This document shows, one piece after another, positions 26,194-34,935 of a DNA stretch of 64,000 nt (position 1 is its first letter; the number at the start of each line of letters is the position of its first letter). Source of the DNA: Alistipes sp. Lineage in GTDB: Bacteria > Bacteroidota > Bacteroidia > Bacteroidales > Rikenellaceae. The stretch spans positions 360,613 to 424,612 of the forward strand of contig JALENN010000010.1 of NCBI GenBank assembly GCA_022767745.1, read 5' to 3'. The position numbers were made by a program, and so were the translations under genes. Below the pieces are notes generated by a model. The model was given only the letters and a program-made list of their open reading frames with translations, was not told where the DNA came from and did not search any database.

Positions 26194-27105
26194 ATGATAT
26201 TTGAAAAGATCGTAGCAGTGGACGAGACACTGCTCAACGAAAAGGCCATCGCCACGCTCTCGACACTTGGCCGCGAGGTGGCCATATACCACGATTTCCC
26301 GACCGAGGAGTCGGAGGTGATACGCCGCATAGGCGACGCCGACTGCCTGCTTGTATCGTTCCGTACGCCCATACGCCGCAGCGTGCTCGACGCATGCCCC
26401 AACATACGCTACATAGGCATGTGCTGCACGCTCTACAACCCCGAGAGCAGCAACGTCGACGTCGTCGAGGCACGGCGCCGCGGCATCACCGTCCTCGGCG
26501 TGAAGGATTACGGCGACGAGGGCGTGGTGGAATACGTCATAAGCGAACTCGTACGCCTCATGCACGGCTTCGGCGGCACGCGCTGGCGTGAGCAGAGCAG
26601 CGAGCTCACGGGCCGCAAGGTGGGCATCATAGGCCTGGGCAAGACGGGAGGCATGATAGCCGACGCAATGCTCTTCTTCGGAGCCGACGTTATCTATTAC
26701 AGCCGCACACGCAAGCCTGACGCCGAGGCACGCGGCATCGCCTACCGTGATCTGCACGCCCTGCTGGAGGAGGCCGAGATCGTATGCACATGCCTGCCGC
26801 GCAACAACCTGCTGCTCGGCGACCCAGAGTTTGACATCATGGGTAAAGGCAAGATACTGGTCAACACCTCGGTCGGCCCTACGTTCGACACGCAGGCCAT
26901 TAAACGCTGGCTGGAGCGCTCTCCCGAGAGCTACTACCTGTGCGACGCGACGGGTATGGGAGCCCTCGAAGCGGAACTCGCCCCCTACCCCAACGTCCTG
27001 TACACGCCGCTCATATCGGGCAAGTCGGTGCAAAGCATCGAACGCCTGTCGCGGAAGGCGCTGGACAACATACGGCAATACATGCAAAACGAGGGTGCCC
27101 GATAA
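26194..27105 (+). CDS. D-isomer-specific 2-hydroxyacid dehydrogenase-like protein with altered active site
   Basis: 303 residues. The Rossmann domain is clear: G-R-K-V-G-I-I-G-L-G-K-T-G-G near residue 145, followed by the strand ending in Y-Y-S-R-T-R-K-P. N-T-S-V-G-P-T-F-D and the N-V-L-Y-T-P-L-I-S-G segment align with the N-T-A-R-G and N-V-V-x-T-P-H-I-G segments of D-2-hydroxyacid dehydrogenases. However, the catalytic Arg position holds Val (V227) and the catalytic His position holds Leu (L273). It probably binds NAD(P), but either uses different chemistry or is not a dehydrogenase of this type. It follows aspS and is not in an obvious pathway cluster. Confidence 0.8.
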   Translation: MIFEKIVAVDETLLNEKAIATLSTLGREVAIYHDFPTEESEVIRRIGDADCLLVSFRTPIRRSVLDACPNIRYIGMCCTLYNPESSNVDVVEARRRGITVLGVKDYGDEGVVEYVISELVRLMHGFGGTRWREQSSELTGRKVGIIGLGKTGGMIADAMLFFGADVIYYSRTRKPDAEARGIAYRDLHALLEEAEIVCTCLPRNNLLLGDPEFDIMGKGKILVNTSVGPTFDTQAIKRWLERSPESYYLCDATGMGALEAELAPYPNVLYTPLISGKSVQSIERLSRKALDNIRQYMQNEGAR

Positions 27106-27231
27106 AGGCACCCCCGTTTCCATTATGGGCAGCGGCACAAGCCGCATGCCACAAATATTTTCAATCTTCAGTCATTCGCAGCCCTCCCGAGGCACATCCT
27201 ACGCTGCGGGAAAGGCTCCGCCGGTCGGGCA

Positions 27232-27396
27232 CTACTCCTCGACCTTCTCGAACTGATCCTTACCTACGCCGCACAGAGGGCAAACCCAATCCTCGGGTAT
27301 ATCCTCAAATGCCGTACCTGCAGCGATGCCACCCTCGGGATCGCCCACAGCGGGATCGTAAATCCAATCACAAACCGTACATCTGTACTTGTCCAT
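27232..27396 (-). CDS. Rubredoxin
   Basis: 54 residues. This mononuclear Fe(Cys)4 electron carrier begins [15 protein letters not shown] and ends near [14 protein letters not shown]. Both CxxC knuckles (C6/C9 and C39/C42) are present, at the spacing of classical rubredoxins. The residue after the first knuckle is D-W, where C-G-Y or C-G-W is commoner. It lies just downstream of rnfA on the same strand but has its own promoter. In anaerobes rubredoxin often serves peroxide or superoxide reduction, or other redox chains. No rubrerythrin is in the window. Confidence 0.95.
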   Translation of the reverse strand: MDKYRCTVCDWIYDPAVGDPEGGIAAGTAFEDIPEDWVCPLCGVGKDQFEKVEE

Positions 27397-27459
27397 AGTT
27401 CTGTTCAAATTTAATTGTTATCGAGCTGCGGCCATCATGCGCGGCCCATGCTCTCGATG

Positions 27460-27489
27460 CAAAAATAATACAAATAACGTAATCGGCAA
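27460..27489 (-). promoter_or_regulatory. Promoter of the rubredoxin gene
   Basis: Minus strand: TTG (27487-27489), 19 bases, TATTTTTG (27460-27467). The leader contains an ATCGAG/CTCGAT inverted repeat (27420-27458). Confidence 0.6.
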
Positions 27490-27560
27490 GGGATAATCCC
27501 GTTTGCGGCAAAATATTGCCTCCATCGGCCGAAAAAAGCCCTGCCGGCCCGTGTCCTGCA

Positions 27561-28139
27561 CTACACCAGACCCGAGAATCCCATGAAGGCCATGGCCAGG
27601 ATGGCGGCCGTGATGAGCGCGATGGGCGTGCCCTTCAGTGCGGCAGGTACACCGTCCAGCTCCAGACGCTCGCGGATACCTGCGAAGATCACCAGCGCCA
27701 AGCCGAAGCCCAAAGCCGTAGAGACCGAATAGGTAACGCTCTGCAGCAGGTTGAACTCCTTCTGTATCATCAGGATCGCCACACCCAGAACGGCGCAGTT
27801 CGTAGTGATGAGCGGCAGGAAGATACCCAGCGCCTGATAGAGCGACGGCGACACCTTCTTGAGCATGATCTCCACCATCTGCACCAGAGCGGCGATAACG
27901 AGGATGAAGACAATGGTCTGCATGTAGCCTATACCCAGCGGATCGAGTATGAAGGTCTGTATCGACCATGCAACCACGGCCGTGAGGGCCATGACGAAGG
28001 TTACGGCGGCGCCCATGCCGAGCGACGTCTCGACCTTCGACGATACGCCCAGGAAGGGGCATATACCGAGGAACTGTGCGAGGACAACGTTGTTGACGAA
28101 GATCGCACCTATGATAATTGCGAAATACGAGATCTCCAT
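27561..28139 (-). CDS. rnfA: Rnf electron-transport complex subunit A
   Basis: 192 residues, an integral membrane protein with about six hydrophobic segments. The start [21 protein letters not shown] matches the conserved first segment of RnfA/NqrE, whose Cys residues ligate an iron-sulfur site within the membrane. T-N-C-A-V-L-G-V-A near residue 110 is the second conserved segment. It is part of the ferredoxin:NAD oxidoreductase that couples electron flow to ion pumping. It is the last gene of the B-C-D-G-E-A cluster, two bases after rnfE. Confidence 0.97.
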   Translation of the reverse strand: MEISYFAIIIGAIFVNNVVLAQFLGICPFLGVSSKVETSLGMGAAVTFVMALTAVVAWSIQTFILDPLGIGYMQTIVFILVIAALVQMVEIMLKKVSPSLYQALGIFLPLITTNCAVLGVAILMIQKEFNLLQSVTYSVSTALGFGLALVIFAGIRERLELDGVPAALKGTPIALITAAILAMAFMGFSGLV

Positions 28140-28141
28140 AA

Positions 28142-28726
28142 CTACTTCTTGACAAACTTGTTGAACAATACCATCAGATATCCTAGCACGAAGAAACCGC
28201 CGGGAGCCAGCACGAATACCAGAGGCGTGTAGTCCGATATGCCGAGCGGCATGCCGAAGATGGCACCGCTGCCCAGCACCTCACGCACGGCACCGATGAC
28301 CGTAAGCGAGAGCGTGAAACCAATTCCGATGCCGATACCGTCGAAGATCGAATCGACGACACCGTTCTTCGAGGCGAAGGCCTCGGCACGGCCCAGGATG
28401 ATACAGTTAACCACGATCAGCGGGATGAACACTCCGAGACTGGCGTAGAGCGACGGAACGTATGCCTGCATGAGCATCTGTATGATGGTCACGAACGAGG
28501 CTATGACCACGATAAAGGCCGGACTGCGCACCTTGTCGGGGATGAAGTTCTTGATGAGCGATATCACCATGTTCGACATGGTAAGCACGGCCATCGTCGC
28601 CACGCCCATACCCATACCGTTCATGGCCGAGGTCGTGGTACCCAGCGTGGGACACATACCCAGCACCAGCACGAAGGTGGGATTATCCTTGATTATCCCA
28701 CGAAGTATGATATTGAGCTTATTCAT
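28142..28726 (-). CDS. rnfE: Rnf electron-transport complex subunit E
   Basis: 194 residues, a paralogue of RnfA. The first conserved segment is [18 protein letters not shown], and the second [14 protein letters not shown]. It is integral to the membrane. I start at ATG 28726 ([10 protein letters not shown]), which overlaps the rnfG stop by 8 bases, indicating translational coupling. A longer upstream frame to 28858 lies within rnfG and is rejected. Confidence 0.96.
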   Translation of the reverse strand: MNKLNIILRGIIKDNPTFVLVLGMCPTLGTTTSAMNGMGMGVATMAVLTMSNMVISLIKNFIPDKVRSPAFIVVIASFVTIIQMLMQAYVPSLYASLGVFIPLIVVNCIILGRAEAFASKNGVVDSIFDGIGIGIGFTLSLTVIGAVREVLGSGAIFGMPLGISDYTPLVFVLAPGGFFVLGYLMVLFNKFVKK

Positions 28727-29360
28727 TGTCGCCTCCTTCCTTCTCTTCATAGTTTTCATCGGTAGCGGTAGCACCCGAAACGCCGTCGGTCGAAGCCTGC
28801 GCGCCGCTTGCCACCTTGAACGCCTCGTAGGCGCGGGCAACGGCATCGGCATAGGCACGCGACGATATCGTTGCGGCCGTCAGGGCGTCGATGTCACCGC
28901 CGTCCTTCTTTACCTTGAGCGTAATGTCGGCCGGGTTCTTGTCCTTGACGCTGGCGAGCAGGGGGTTGCCCTCGTCGCACATCTTCGAGCCCAGGCCCGG
29001 GGTCTCGCTCTGCTCCAGAACGTTCACATTGAGGATCTTGCCGTCGGCGGCGAAGCCAACCATCATACGCACCTTGCCGCTGAAGCCGCTCATGGTCATC
29101 GTCTCAACGGCATAGCCTACGACGGCACCCGAGCCGTCTACGGCCGTATATACGTTGATCGGCATGTCGTCGATCGTCTGCGTCGTCATCTCGTTCTTCT
29201 CGAACGCCGGCAGCACGTTGGCAACGGCAGCCACCGTAGCCTGGCGGTTAGCCTCGGCAATGGCATCCTCGGTAATCATATTAACCGCCCCCACGCCGGC
29301 CGAAGCTATCAGCGTGATGGTAAACAGGACGGCAACCATATTAAACAGTGTACTCTTCAT
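28719..29360 (-). CDS. rnfG: Rnf electron-transport complex subunit G (covalent-FMN subunit)
   Basis: 213 residues. One N-terminal membrane anchor (about 7-30) is followed by an FMN-binding domain. G-Y-A-V-E-T-M-T-M-S-G-F-S-G-K and E-Q-S-E-T-P-G-L-G near residue 118 are typical. D-A-L-T-A-A-T-I-S-S near 163 corresponds to the S-G-A-T-type flavinylation motif whose Thr carries FMN; here the residues before it are T-A rather than S-G. The C-terminus is a short acidic tail ([10 protein letters not shown]). It transfers electrons within the Rnf complex. No apbE flavin transferase is seen in the window. Confidence 0.95.
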   Translation of the reverse strand: MKSTLFNMVAVLFTITLIASAGVGAVNMITEDAIAEANRQATVAAVANVLPAFEKNEMTTQTIDDMPINVYTAVDGSGAVVGYAVETMTMSGFSGKVRMMVGFAADGKILNVNVLEQSETPGLGSKMCDEGNPLLASVKDKNPADITLKVKKDGGDIDALTAATISSRAYADAVARAYEAFKVASGAQASTDGVSGATATDENYEEKEGGDNE

Positions 29361-29364
29361 ATCC

Positions 29365-30351
29365 TTATGCCTTCCTATTTTTATCCGTAGCCAAACCGAA
29401 GCGTACGGGTTTCACATACTTGTTAATAAGCGGAGTCACGGCGTTCATCAGCAGGATGGCGAACGACATACCCTCGGGATAGGCTCCCCACAGACGTATT
29501 ACCATCGTCACCGCACCGATACCGATACCGTATATTATCATACCCTTGTGCGTCATGGGCGAGGTCACGTAGTCCGTAGCCATAAAGATGGCACCCAGCA
29601 GTGCACCTCCGGCCAGCACATGGAACGCAGGCAGCTGCCACAGCAACGCACCGCCGCCGTCGGTCAGGGCGACGATAAATGCGAATACGGCCATCGTACC
29701 CAGCACAGCAACGGGTATATGCCACGTAATGACGCGGCGCCACAGCAGGTAGATACCGCCCACGATAAGCGCCGCAGCGGCAATCTCACCCAGCGAACCG
29801 GGGATCGTACCGCTGAACATGCTCAGCAGGTCGACATCCCCGACAGGGACACCCGCCTTGATTGCGGCCAGGGGCGTGGCACCCGACATGGCGTCGGTGT
29901 AACCCTCGACAACGGGGGCCGTGAACGAGGTCATCTGCACGGGGTAGGCTATAAGCAGGAACACACGTCCCACCAGAGCCGGGTTGAAGGGGTTGCGGCC
30001 CAGACCGCCGAAGGTCATCTTCGCAACGCCTATGGCCACCAGCGAACCTATCACCACGATCCACCATGGAATCGACGACGGCAGGTTGAACGCCAGCAGC
30101 AGACCCGTAACCGCAGCCGAGAGATTCGACACGGTGCACTCGCCGTGGAAGAGGAACTTCTGGATAAGGAACTCGATAACGACGCAGCTGACTACGGCGA
30201 TGGCCGACACTGTCAGCACATCGACGCCGTGCACCCATGTCGACACCGCCAGCGCGGGCAGCATCGCGATGAGCACGTCGCGCATGATCGAGCGGGTCGA
30301 CTGCGCGCTGTGCACATGGGGCGACGGAGCTACATAAAACTTGTTTGCCAT
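29365..30351 (-). CDS. rnfD: Rnf electron-transport complex subunit D
   Basis: 328 residues, an integral membrane subunit with about eight to ten helices. S-P-H-V-H at the N-terminus, G-G-L-G-R-N-P-F-N-P-A-L-V-G-R near residue 118, and D-A-M-S-G-A-T-P-L near 155 are diagnostic. The last is the site where FMN is attached through Thr. A-T-D-Y-V-T-S-P near 262 is also conserved. It lies 4 bases upstream of rnfG. Confidence 0.97.
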   Translation of the reverse strand: MANKFYVAPSPHVHSAQSTRSIMRDVLIAMLPALAVSTWVHGVDVLTVSAIAVVSCVVIEFLIQKFLFHGECTVSNLSAAVTGLLLAFNLPSSIPWWIVVIGSLVAIGVAKMTFGGLGRNPFNPALVGRVFLLIAYPVQMTSFTAPVVEGYTDAMSGATPLAAIKAGVPVGDVDLLSMFSGTIPGSLGEIAAAALIVGGIYLLWRRVITWHIPVAVLGTMAVFAFIVALTDGGGALLWQLPAFHVLAGGALLGAIFMATDYVTSPMTHKGMIIYGIGIGAVTMVIRLWGAYPEGMSFAILLMNAVTPLINKYVKPVRFGLATDKNRKA

Positions 30352-30387
30352 GATTTTATCTCTTCTTTTTTAATTTGCGTTAAAACG

Positions 30388-31737
30388 TTACTTCTTGGCA
30401 GCCGCGGCGCGGGCACGGATTATACCCATTACGGTCTGCTTGCCCTGACGTATGTAGTCCAGCAGCGGAATGTTGGCCGGGCACGAGTACTGGCAGCAGC
30501 CGCACTCGATACAGTCGGTCACGCGCTCCTGCTCGGCACGCTCCCACATCTTGCGGCGCGAGAGCTTCGACACCAGGTAGGGCTCCAGACCCATAGGGCA
30601 GGCGGCAACACACTTGGCACACTTGATACAGGGCGACTCAACACCGCGGCGCGCCTCCGCACCGTCCAGCACCGTGATACCCGAGCATCCCTTCGTCACG
30701 GGCGAGTCGAGGTTCACCATGGCGCGTCCCATCATCGGGCCGCCGTTTACCACCTTCACATCGCCCTCGGGCAGGCCGCCGGCCTTCTCCAGCAGTTTCG
30801 AGATGGGCGTACCCATACGCGTAAGCAGGTTGCGGGGCGACGACACATGCTTTCCCGTAACCGTCACCACGCGCTCGATAAGAGGCTTGTTCTTCTGCAC
30901 GGCCTCATACACGGCAACCGCCGTCGAGACGTTGCACACAACGGCTCCCACATGTATCGGGAGTCCGGGAGGGGGCGGCACCTGACGGCCCGTAACGGCC
31001 GCTATCAGCTGCTTCTCGCCACCCTGCGGGTACTGTACCTTCAGCGGCTCGACCGAAACGCCGTAGCCCTTCTCGGCAATCAGGCGGCGCAGGTGCTCGA
31101 TGGCATCGGGCTTGTTGTTCTCAACGCCAATGATGGCCTTCTCGACGCCAACGGCACGCTTCAGGATCTCGACGCCCGTCAGCAGTTCGTCGCCGCGCTC
31201 GAGCATCGTGCGGTGGTCCGACGTAAGGTAAGGCTCGCACTCCACACCGTTTATGATAAGGTACTCGGCCTTGCAGCCCGGAGGTACCGACAACTTCACA
31301 TGCGTGGGGAACGTTGCGCCTCCCATGCCGACGATACCCGCATCCTTGATACGGGCGATGATCTCGGCGCTCTCCAGCTTGCACTCGCGCACCAGTTCGG
31401 GCGTGCGGTCGATCGAGGGCAGCCACTCGTCGCCCTCACGCTTTATGGTTATCATCATCTGGCGCAGTCCCTGACCGTTGACCTGCATGTCGACGGCCGT
31501 AACCGTACCCGATATGGGAGAGTGGATATTGGCCGACATGAAGCTCGAAGCCTCGGCTATGAGCTGGCCCGTCAGCACCTTGTCACCCTTGGCCACCTTG
31601 GCCGTAGCCGGTGCGCCGATATGTTGTCCGAGCGGAATGTTGACGACATCGGGAAGGTCCATCACCTCTATCGCCTTGGTGTTGCTCCACTTTTTATTGT
31701 CCGACGGATGAACTCCGCCCATTGGAAATGTCTTCAT
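30388..31737 (-). CDS. rnfC: Rnf electron-transport complex subunit C (NADH-site subunit)
   Basis: 449 residues. It contains the NADH- and FMN-binding region related to complex I 51-kDa subunits (G-M-G-G-A-T-F-P-T-H near residue 140, N-G-V-E-C-E-P-Y near 160). Near the C-terminus are two 4Fe-4S motifs, C-I-K-C-A-K-C-V-A-A-C-P and C-I-E-C-G-C-C-Q-Y-S-C-P. It is peripheral on the cytoplasmic side. I start at ATG 31737 (M-K-T-F-P-M-G-G-V-H-P), the conserved N-terminus, rather than the GTG nine bases upstream. Confidence 0.97.
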   Translation of the reverse strand: MKTFPMGGVHPSDNKKWSNTKAIEVMDLPDVVNIPLGQHIGAPATAKVAKGDKVLTGQLIAEASSFMSANIHSPISGTVTAVDMQVNGQGLRQMMITIKREGDEWLPSIDRTPELVRECKLESAEIIARIKDAGIVGMGGATFPTHVKLSVPPGCKAEYLIINGVECEPYLTSDHRTMLERGDELLTGVEILKRAVGVEKAIIGVENNKPDAIEHLRRLIAEKGYGVSVEPLKVQYPQGGEKQLIAAVTGRQVPPPPGLPIHVGAVVCNVSTAVAVYEAVQKNKPLIERVVTVTGKHVSSPRNLLTRMGTPISKLLEKAGGLPEGDVKVVNGGPMMGRAMVNLDSPVTKGCSGITVLDGAEARRGVESPCIKCAKCVAACPMGLEPYLVSKLSRRKMWERAEQERVTDCIECGCCQYSCPANIPLLDYIRQGKQTVMGIIRARAAAAKK

Positions 31738-31749
31738 ACTATGCACCGT

Positions 31750-32703
31750 TTATTTCTGCTCCTTAACACTCTCGTTCTTCGCCGTAGCGGCGCTCTTGTC
31801 GTCCCCGGCCGGCGTTGCGGCGACTGCGGGCTTGGCCGCGGCACCCTCCGCAGGCTTGGCTGCAGGCGCCTTCGGCGTCTTGGGCAGAGGCTCCATGCCT
31901 ACCAACTTGATGGCACCCGTCGGGCACTCGTTCACGCACTTGCGGCACAACTTACACTTCTGCGAGTCGATATAGGCCACGTTGTTCTCGATCGTAATGG
32001 CACCGAAGGCACACACCTTCTCGCACTTGCCGCAACCGATACATCCAGCCTTGCAGGCCTTCATCACGGCAGCGCCCTTGTCCTTCGACACGCAGCCGAC
32101 ATACACGGCACGGCCCTTGGGCCACTTCTTGCGCAGCTCGATGATGTTCTTCGGACAAGCCTTAACACACGCGCCGCATGCCGTACACTTCTCGACATCG
32201 ACCTCGGCAATACCCGTCACGGGGTTGATGTGGATGGCATCGAATGCACAGGCATCGACGCAGTCGCCGTAACCGAGGCAGCCGAACGAACATGCCGTCT
32301 CGCCGACATAGAGCGACGAGGCAACGGCACAGCTCTTGGCACCGTCGAACGTGTTGGTACGCGGGCGCTTGTCGCACACGCCGCCGCAACGCACCGTAGC
32401 CACCATGGGCTCCTTCTCGGGAGCCGCCTTACCCAGATACGAGGCGATGCCCTTCATCGTGTCGCCTCCGCCGACGGGACAGAACAACGCCGAGATGTCG
32501 TCGTTCTTGACCAGCGCATCGGCCATGCCGCGACATCCTGCGAAGCCGCAACCGCCGCAATTGGCGCCCGGAAGCATCTTCTCAACCTCGTCGATACGGG
32601 GATCCTCCTCCACCTTGAACTTCTGTGCCACGAAATAGAGCACGACGGCGGCAAGGATACCCAGCACACTGAGTGTCAGAATAGTAGATAGTAATACCGT
32701 CAT
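31750..32703 (-). CDS. rnfB: Rnf electron-transport complex subunit B (iron-sulfur protein)
   Basis: 317 residues. One N-terminal membrane anchor (about 5-26) precedes the four-Cys motif N-C-G-G-C-G-F-A-G-C (near residue 49). Ferredoxin-type clusters follow, including C-T-A-C-G-A-C-V-K-A-C-P, C-I-G-C-G-K-C-E-K-V-C and C-K-L-C-R-K-C-V-N-E-C-P. It accepts electrons from reduced ferredoxin. The last 45 or so residues are an Ala/Pro/Lys-rich tail without motifs. The gene overlaps rseC by 4 bases and leads the Rnf subunits, the usual Bacteroidota order. Confidence 0.97.
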   Translation of the reverse strand: MTVLLSTILTLSVLGILAAVVLYFVAQKFKVEEDPRIDEVEKMLPGANCGGCGFAGCRGMADALVKNDDISALFCPVGGGDTMKGIASYLGKAAPEKEPMVATVRCGGVCDKRPRTNTFDGAKSCAVASSLYVGETACSFGCLGYGDCVDACAFDAIHINPVTGIAEVDVEKCTACGACVKACPKNIIELRKKWPKGRAVYVGCVSKDKGAAVMKACKAGCIGCGKCEKVCAFGAITIENNVAYIDSQKCKLCRKCVNECPTGAIKLVGMEPLPKTPKAPAAKPAEGAAAKPAVAATPAGDDKSAATAKNESVKEQK

Positions 32704-33128
32704 TTTGTTTGTTTAGTTATTGTGAATTTTATCTCTTTTCGGATTTTGTCGCGCAGCAGATATAGCACGCCGTAATAGAGCAGTACGCCGCCGATGGCCG
32801 ACAGCGCCGCCACACCCTCGCCCGCACCCGCCGCGACAAGCGCCACGAGCAGGGCCATTAAAACGAAAAAAGGCGCCACGTAGGCCAACAAGACCGACTC
32901 GGCTCCCATACCCTTGCGCTGAAGGGCCACCTCCACCTCCTCGCCCGCTCGGTATGCCGCCGCCGACGGAGTATCCACCTCGACGATCTTGTCGGCACTC
33001 TCGCCGGCACCGCACACCGCACGTGCGTGACAGGCGCTGCATGCGCTCTGCACCTTCATGCGAACGTATACCGTAGAACCCTCGATGCGTATCACCTCGC
33101 CGCGATGTTTGATCTCAGCACTGTCCAT
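32700..33128 (-). CDS. RseC/MucC-family protein (SoxR-reducing-type)
   Basis: 142 residues. A soluble N-terminal part carries S-A-C-S-A-C-H-A-R-A-V-C-G, a Cys cluster typical of RseC proteins. Two hydrophobic helices follow at about 80-102 and 107-127. In proteobacteria RseC works with Rsx/Rnf to keep SoxR reduced. In Bacteroidota the gene commonly sits directly upstream of rnfB, as here, suggesting an accessory or assembly role for Rnf. It overlaps rnfB by 4 bases, and 26 bases separate it from nadE. Confidence 0.9.
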   Translation of the reverse strand: MDSAEIKHRGEVIRIEGSTVYVRMKVQSACSACHARAVCGAGESADKIVEVDTPSAAAYRAGEEVEVALQRKGMGAESVLLAYVAPFFVLMALLVALVAAGAGEGVAALSAIGGVLLYYGVLYLLRDKIRKEIKFTITKQTK

Positions 33129-33154
33129 TGGTCAATCCGATACCAGGGGCAAGA

Positions 33155-34738
33155 CTAATATCCATACTTGTTTATCAGCGGCAGCAGGCACTCGTGACGG
33201 AACGAACATACCGACAGACGCAGCACGGGAGGATACTGGTAACGCTTCTTGACGTTCTGCATGATCATGGTATGTATTTTCTCCACCACATCCGAGTCGA
33301 AGCCCGCATTGATGATCTCCTCGCGGTGCTGGCCCTCCTCGATCATACGGTAGAGGATGGCGTCAACAACCTCGTAGGGAGGCAGCGTATCGCTGTCGCG
33401 CTGGTTGGGATGAAGCTCCGACGAAGGCTCTTTCTTCAATATGTTTTCGGGAATTACGTTGTCGAACTTGAGGTTGATATATCGGGCCAGGTCATACACC
33501 TCGCTCTTGTAGAGGTCGCCCGTTACGCTGAACGCGCCTGCCGTGTCGCCGTAGAGCGTACACCAGCCTATGGCGTTCTCGCTCTTGTTCGACGAGTTGA
33601 TCAGCACGTAACCGTCCTTGTTCTGCAGTGCCATGAGCAGCACCGTACGGATACGCGACTGTATGTTCTCCTCCGTGGCGTCAAACTCGGTTCCGCCCGT
33701 CACGGGTTTAAGCGTATCGACGATGGCCGTATAGGCCTCGTTTATGGGCAACACGCTGTACTCGATACCGAGGTTCTCGGCCAGACGCTTGGCATCCTCC
33801 ACCGACTCGTCCGACGAGAACTGCGACGGCATCATAAGGCCGCGCACATTCTCGGCGCCCAGAGCGCCCACGGCAAGGCAAGCCACCACCGACGAGTCGA
33901 TACCGCCCGAGAGGCCCACGCAGGCCTTCTTGTAACCGCTCTTGTGGAAGAAGTCGTGCAGTCCAAGGCATGCAGCCTTGTATATGATGCGCGTGCGGTC
34001 GTTATATGTCGTATAGGGAACCTCCAGCTCGTTGTGGGGGACAGAGGTGTCGAAGATGCTGAAATCCTCCTCGAAGCTCTTCATCATAAGCTCGATCTTG
34101 CCATGGCGGTTCATTACGCCCGACGTGCCGTCGTAGACCAGATCGCCCGAGCCGCCCACCTGGTTGATCAGGACGATGTTGCGGCACTCGGTATATGTCA
34201 GCCGGCGCATGGTCTCGTAACGGTAGGTAAGCAGGCCCTTGCCGTAGCGGCGCGAGTTGATGCTAACGACGAAGTCGGCATCCTCCTCCAGCTCGTGCAG
34301 GTGCGACAGATCGTCACCCACCATGACAGCCAGGTTGCGGCCTGCGACCTTGACAACCTTGTAGCCCTCGCCCTCGATGATGAAGCCCATCTCGCGGCGT
34401 GCCGTGATGTAGTGTTTCTCCACCACGTCGGTTATACGGCCGCGGTGCAGCACGGCGGCGGCACTGACCGTGCCACGGTTGGTCAAAAGAGGAGATCCTA
34501 CGATAGCGGTCACCTTGCGGCAATACTTGGCGATACGCTCGAGGGCCTCTTCGCAGAGCGACAGGAACGTCGTTTTCCGCAGAAGGTCGTATGCCGGCGT
34601 ACCGCTCACGGCGTACTCGGCGAACAACACAAGATCGGCACCCTCCTTCTCGGCCTTTTCGACGGCATCGATTATCTTGGCGGTATTGCCTTCGATATCG
34701 CCTATGGTATAGTTCAATTGGGCTAGAGCTATCTTCAT
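33155..34738 (-). CDS. nadE: NAD+ synthetase with degenerate glutaminase (nitrilase-like) domain
   Basis: 527 residues. The N-terminal half is a CN-hydrolase (glutaminase) domain: M-K-I-A-L-A-Q-L-N-Y-T-I-G-D, F-A-E-Y-A-V-S-G with the catalytic Glu, and I-N-Q-V-G-G-S-G-D-L-V-Y-D-G. The C-terminal half is the ATP-pyrophosphatase synthetase domain with G-L-S-G-G-I-D-S-S near residue 278, which adenylates and amidates nicotinate adenine dinucleotide. At the expected catalytic Cys (family pattern I-C-E-D) this protein has V-G-D-D, so G141 replaces Cys. Glutamine hydrolysis is therefore unlikely and ammonia may be the donor. The gene leads rseC-rnf and has its own -7 element. Confidence 0.93.
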   Translation of the reverse strand: MKIALAQLNYTIGDIEGNTAKIIDAVEKAEKEGADLVLFAEYAVSGTPAYDLLRKTTFLSLCEEALERIAKYCRKVTAIVGSPLLTNRGTVSAAAVLHRGRITDVVEKHYITARREMGFIIEGEGYKVVKVAGRNLAVMVGDDLSHLHELEEDADFVVSINSRRYGKGLLTYRYETMRRLTYTECRNIVLINQVGGSGDLVYDGTSGVMNRHGKIELMMKSFEEDFSIFDTSVPHNELEVPYTTYNDRTRIIYKAACLGLHDFFHKSGYKKACVGLSGGIDSSVVACLAVGALGAENVRGLMMPSQFSSDESVEDAKRLAENLGIEYSVLPINEAYTAIVDTLKPVTGGTEFDATEENIQSRIRTVLLMALQNKDGYVLINSSNKSENAIGWCTLYGDTAGAFSVTGDLYKSEVYDLARYINLKFDNVIPENILKKEPSSELHPNQRDSDTLPPYEVVDAILYRMIEEGQHREEIINAGFDSDVVEKIHTMIMQNVKKRYQYPPVLRLSVCSFRHECLLPLINKYGY

Positions 34739-34784
34739 TATCCTCTTTTCAGATTAACAGATTAGACAACCATAAAATCCGACG

Positions 34785-34792
34785 CAAATGTA
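34785..34792 (-). promoter_or_regulatory. -7 element upstream of nadE (nadE-rseC-rnf unit)
   Basis: TACATTTG on the minus strand matches the consensus and lies about 45 bases before the nadE start. No clear TTG box is seen at the usual distance. No further promoter or terminator is visible between nadE and rnfA, so one message may cover eight genes. Confidence 0.55.
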
Positions 34793-34840
34793 GTCATTAT
34801 TTTTTTGAATGCACCCTGTTGAACTCCATTTTTTACTAAC

Positions 34841-34876
34841 AAAAAACGGAATGAACCATTTCGGATTCATTCCGTT
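34841..34876 (-). terminator. Terminator of the zinc-ribbon protein gene
   Basis: AACGGAATGAA (34845-34855) and TTCATTCCGTT (34866-34876) form a perfect stem. On the minus strand it is followed by TTTTTT. It separates this gene from nadE. Confidence 0.9.
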
Positions 34877-34935
34877 AGCTTTCGTTGCGAAACACGCCGC
34901 GGGTCAATCGGCCCGCAGGGCGGCTCCGGCAGCCG

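Noticed and set aside
29155..32691. Open frame of about 1180 codons on the + strand opposite the rnf genes
   Set aside because: The minus strand encodes recognisable RnfB, C, D and G here; the antisense product has no protein-like pattern.
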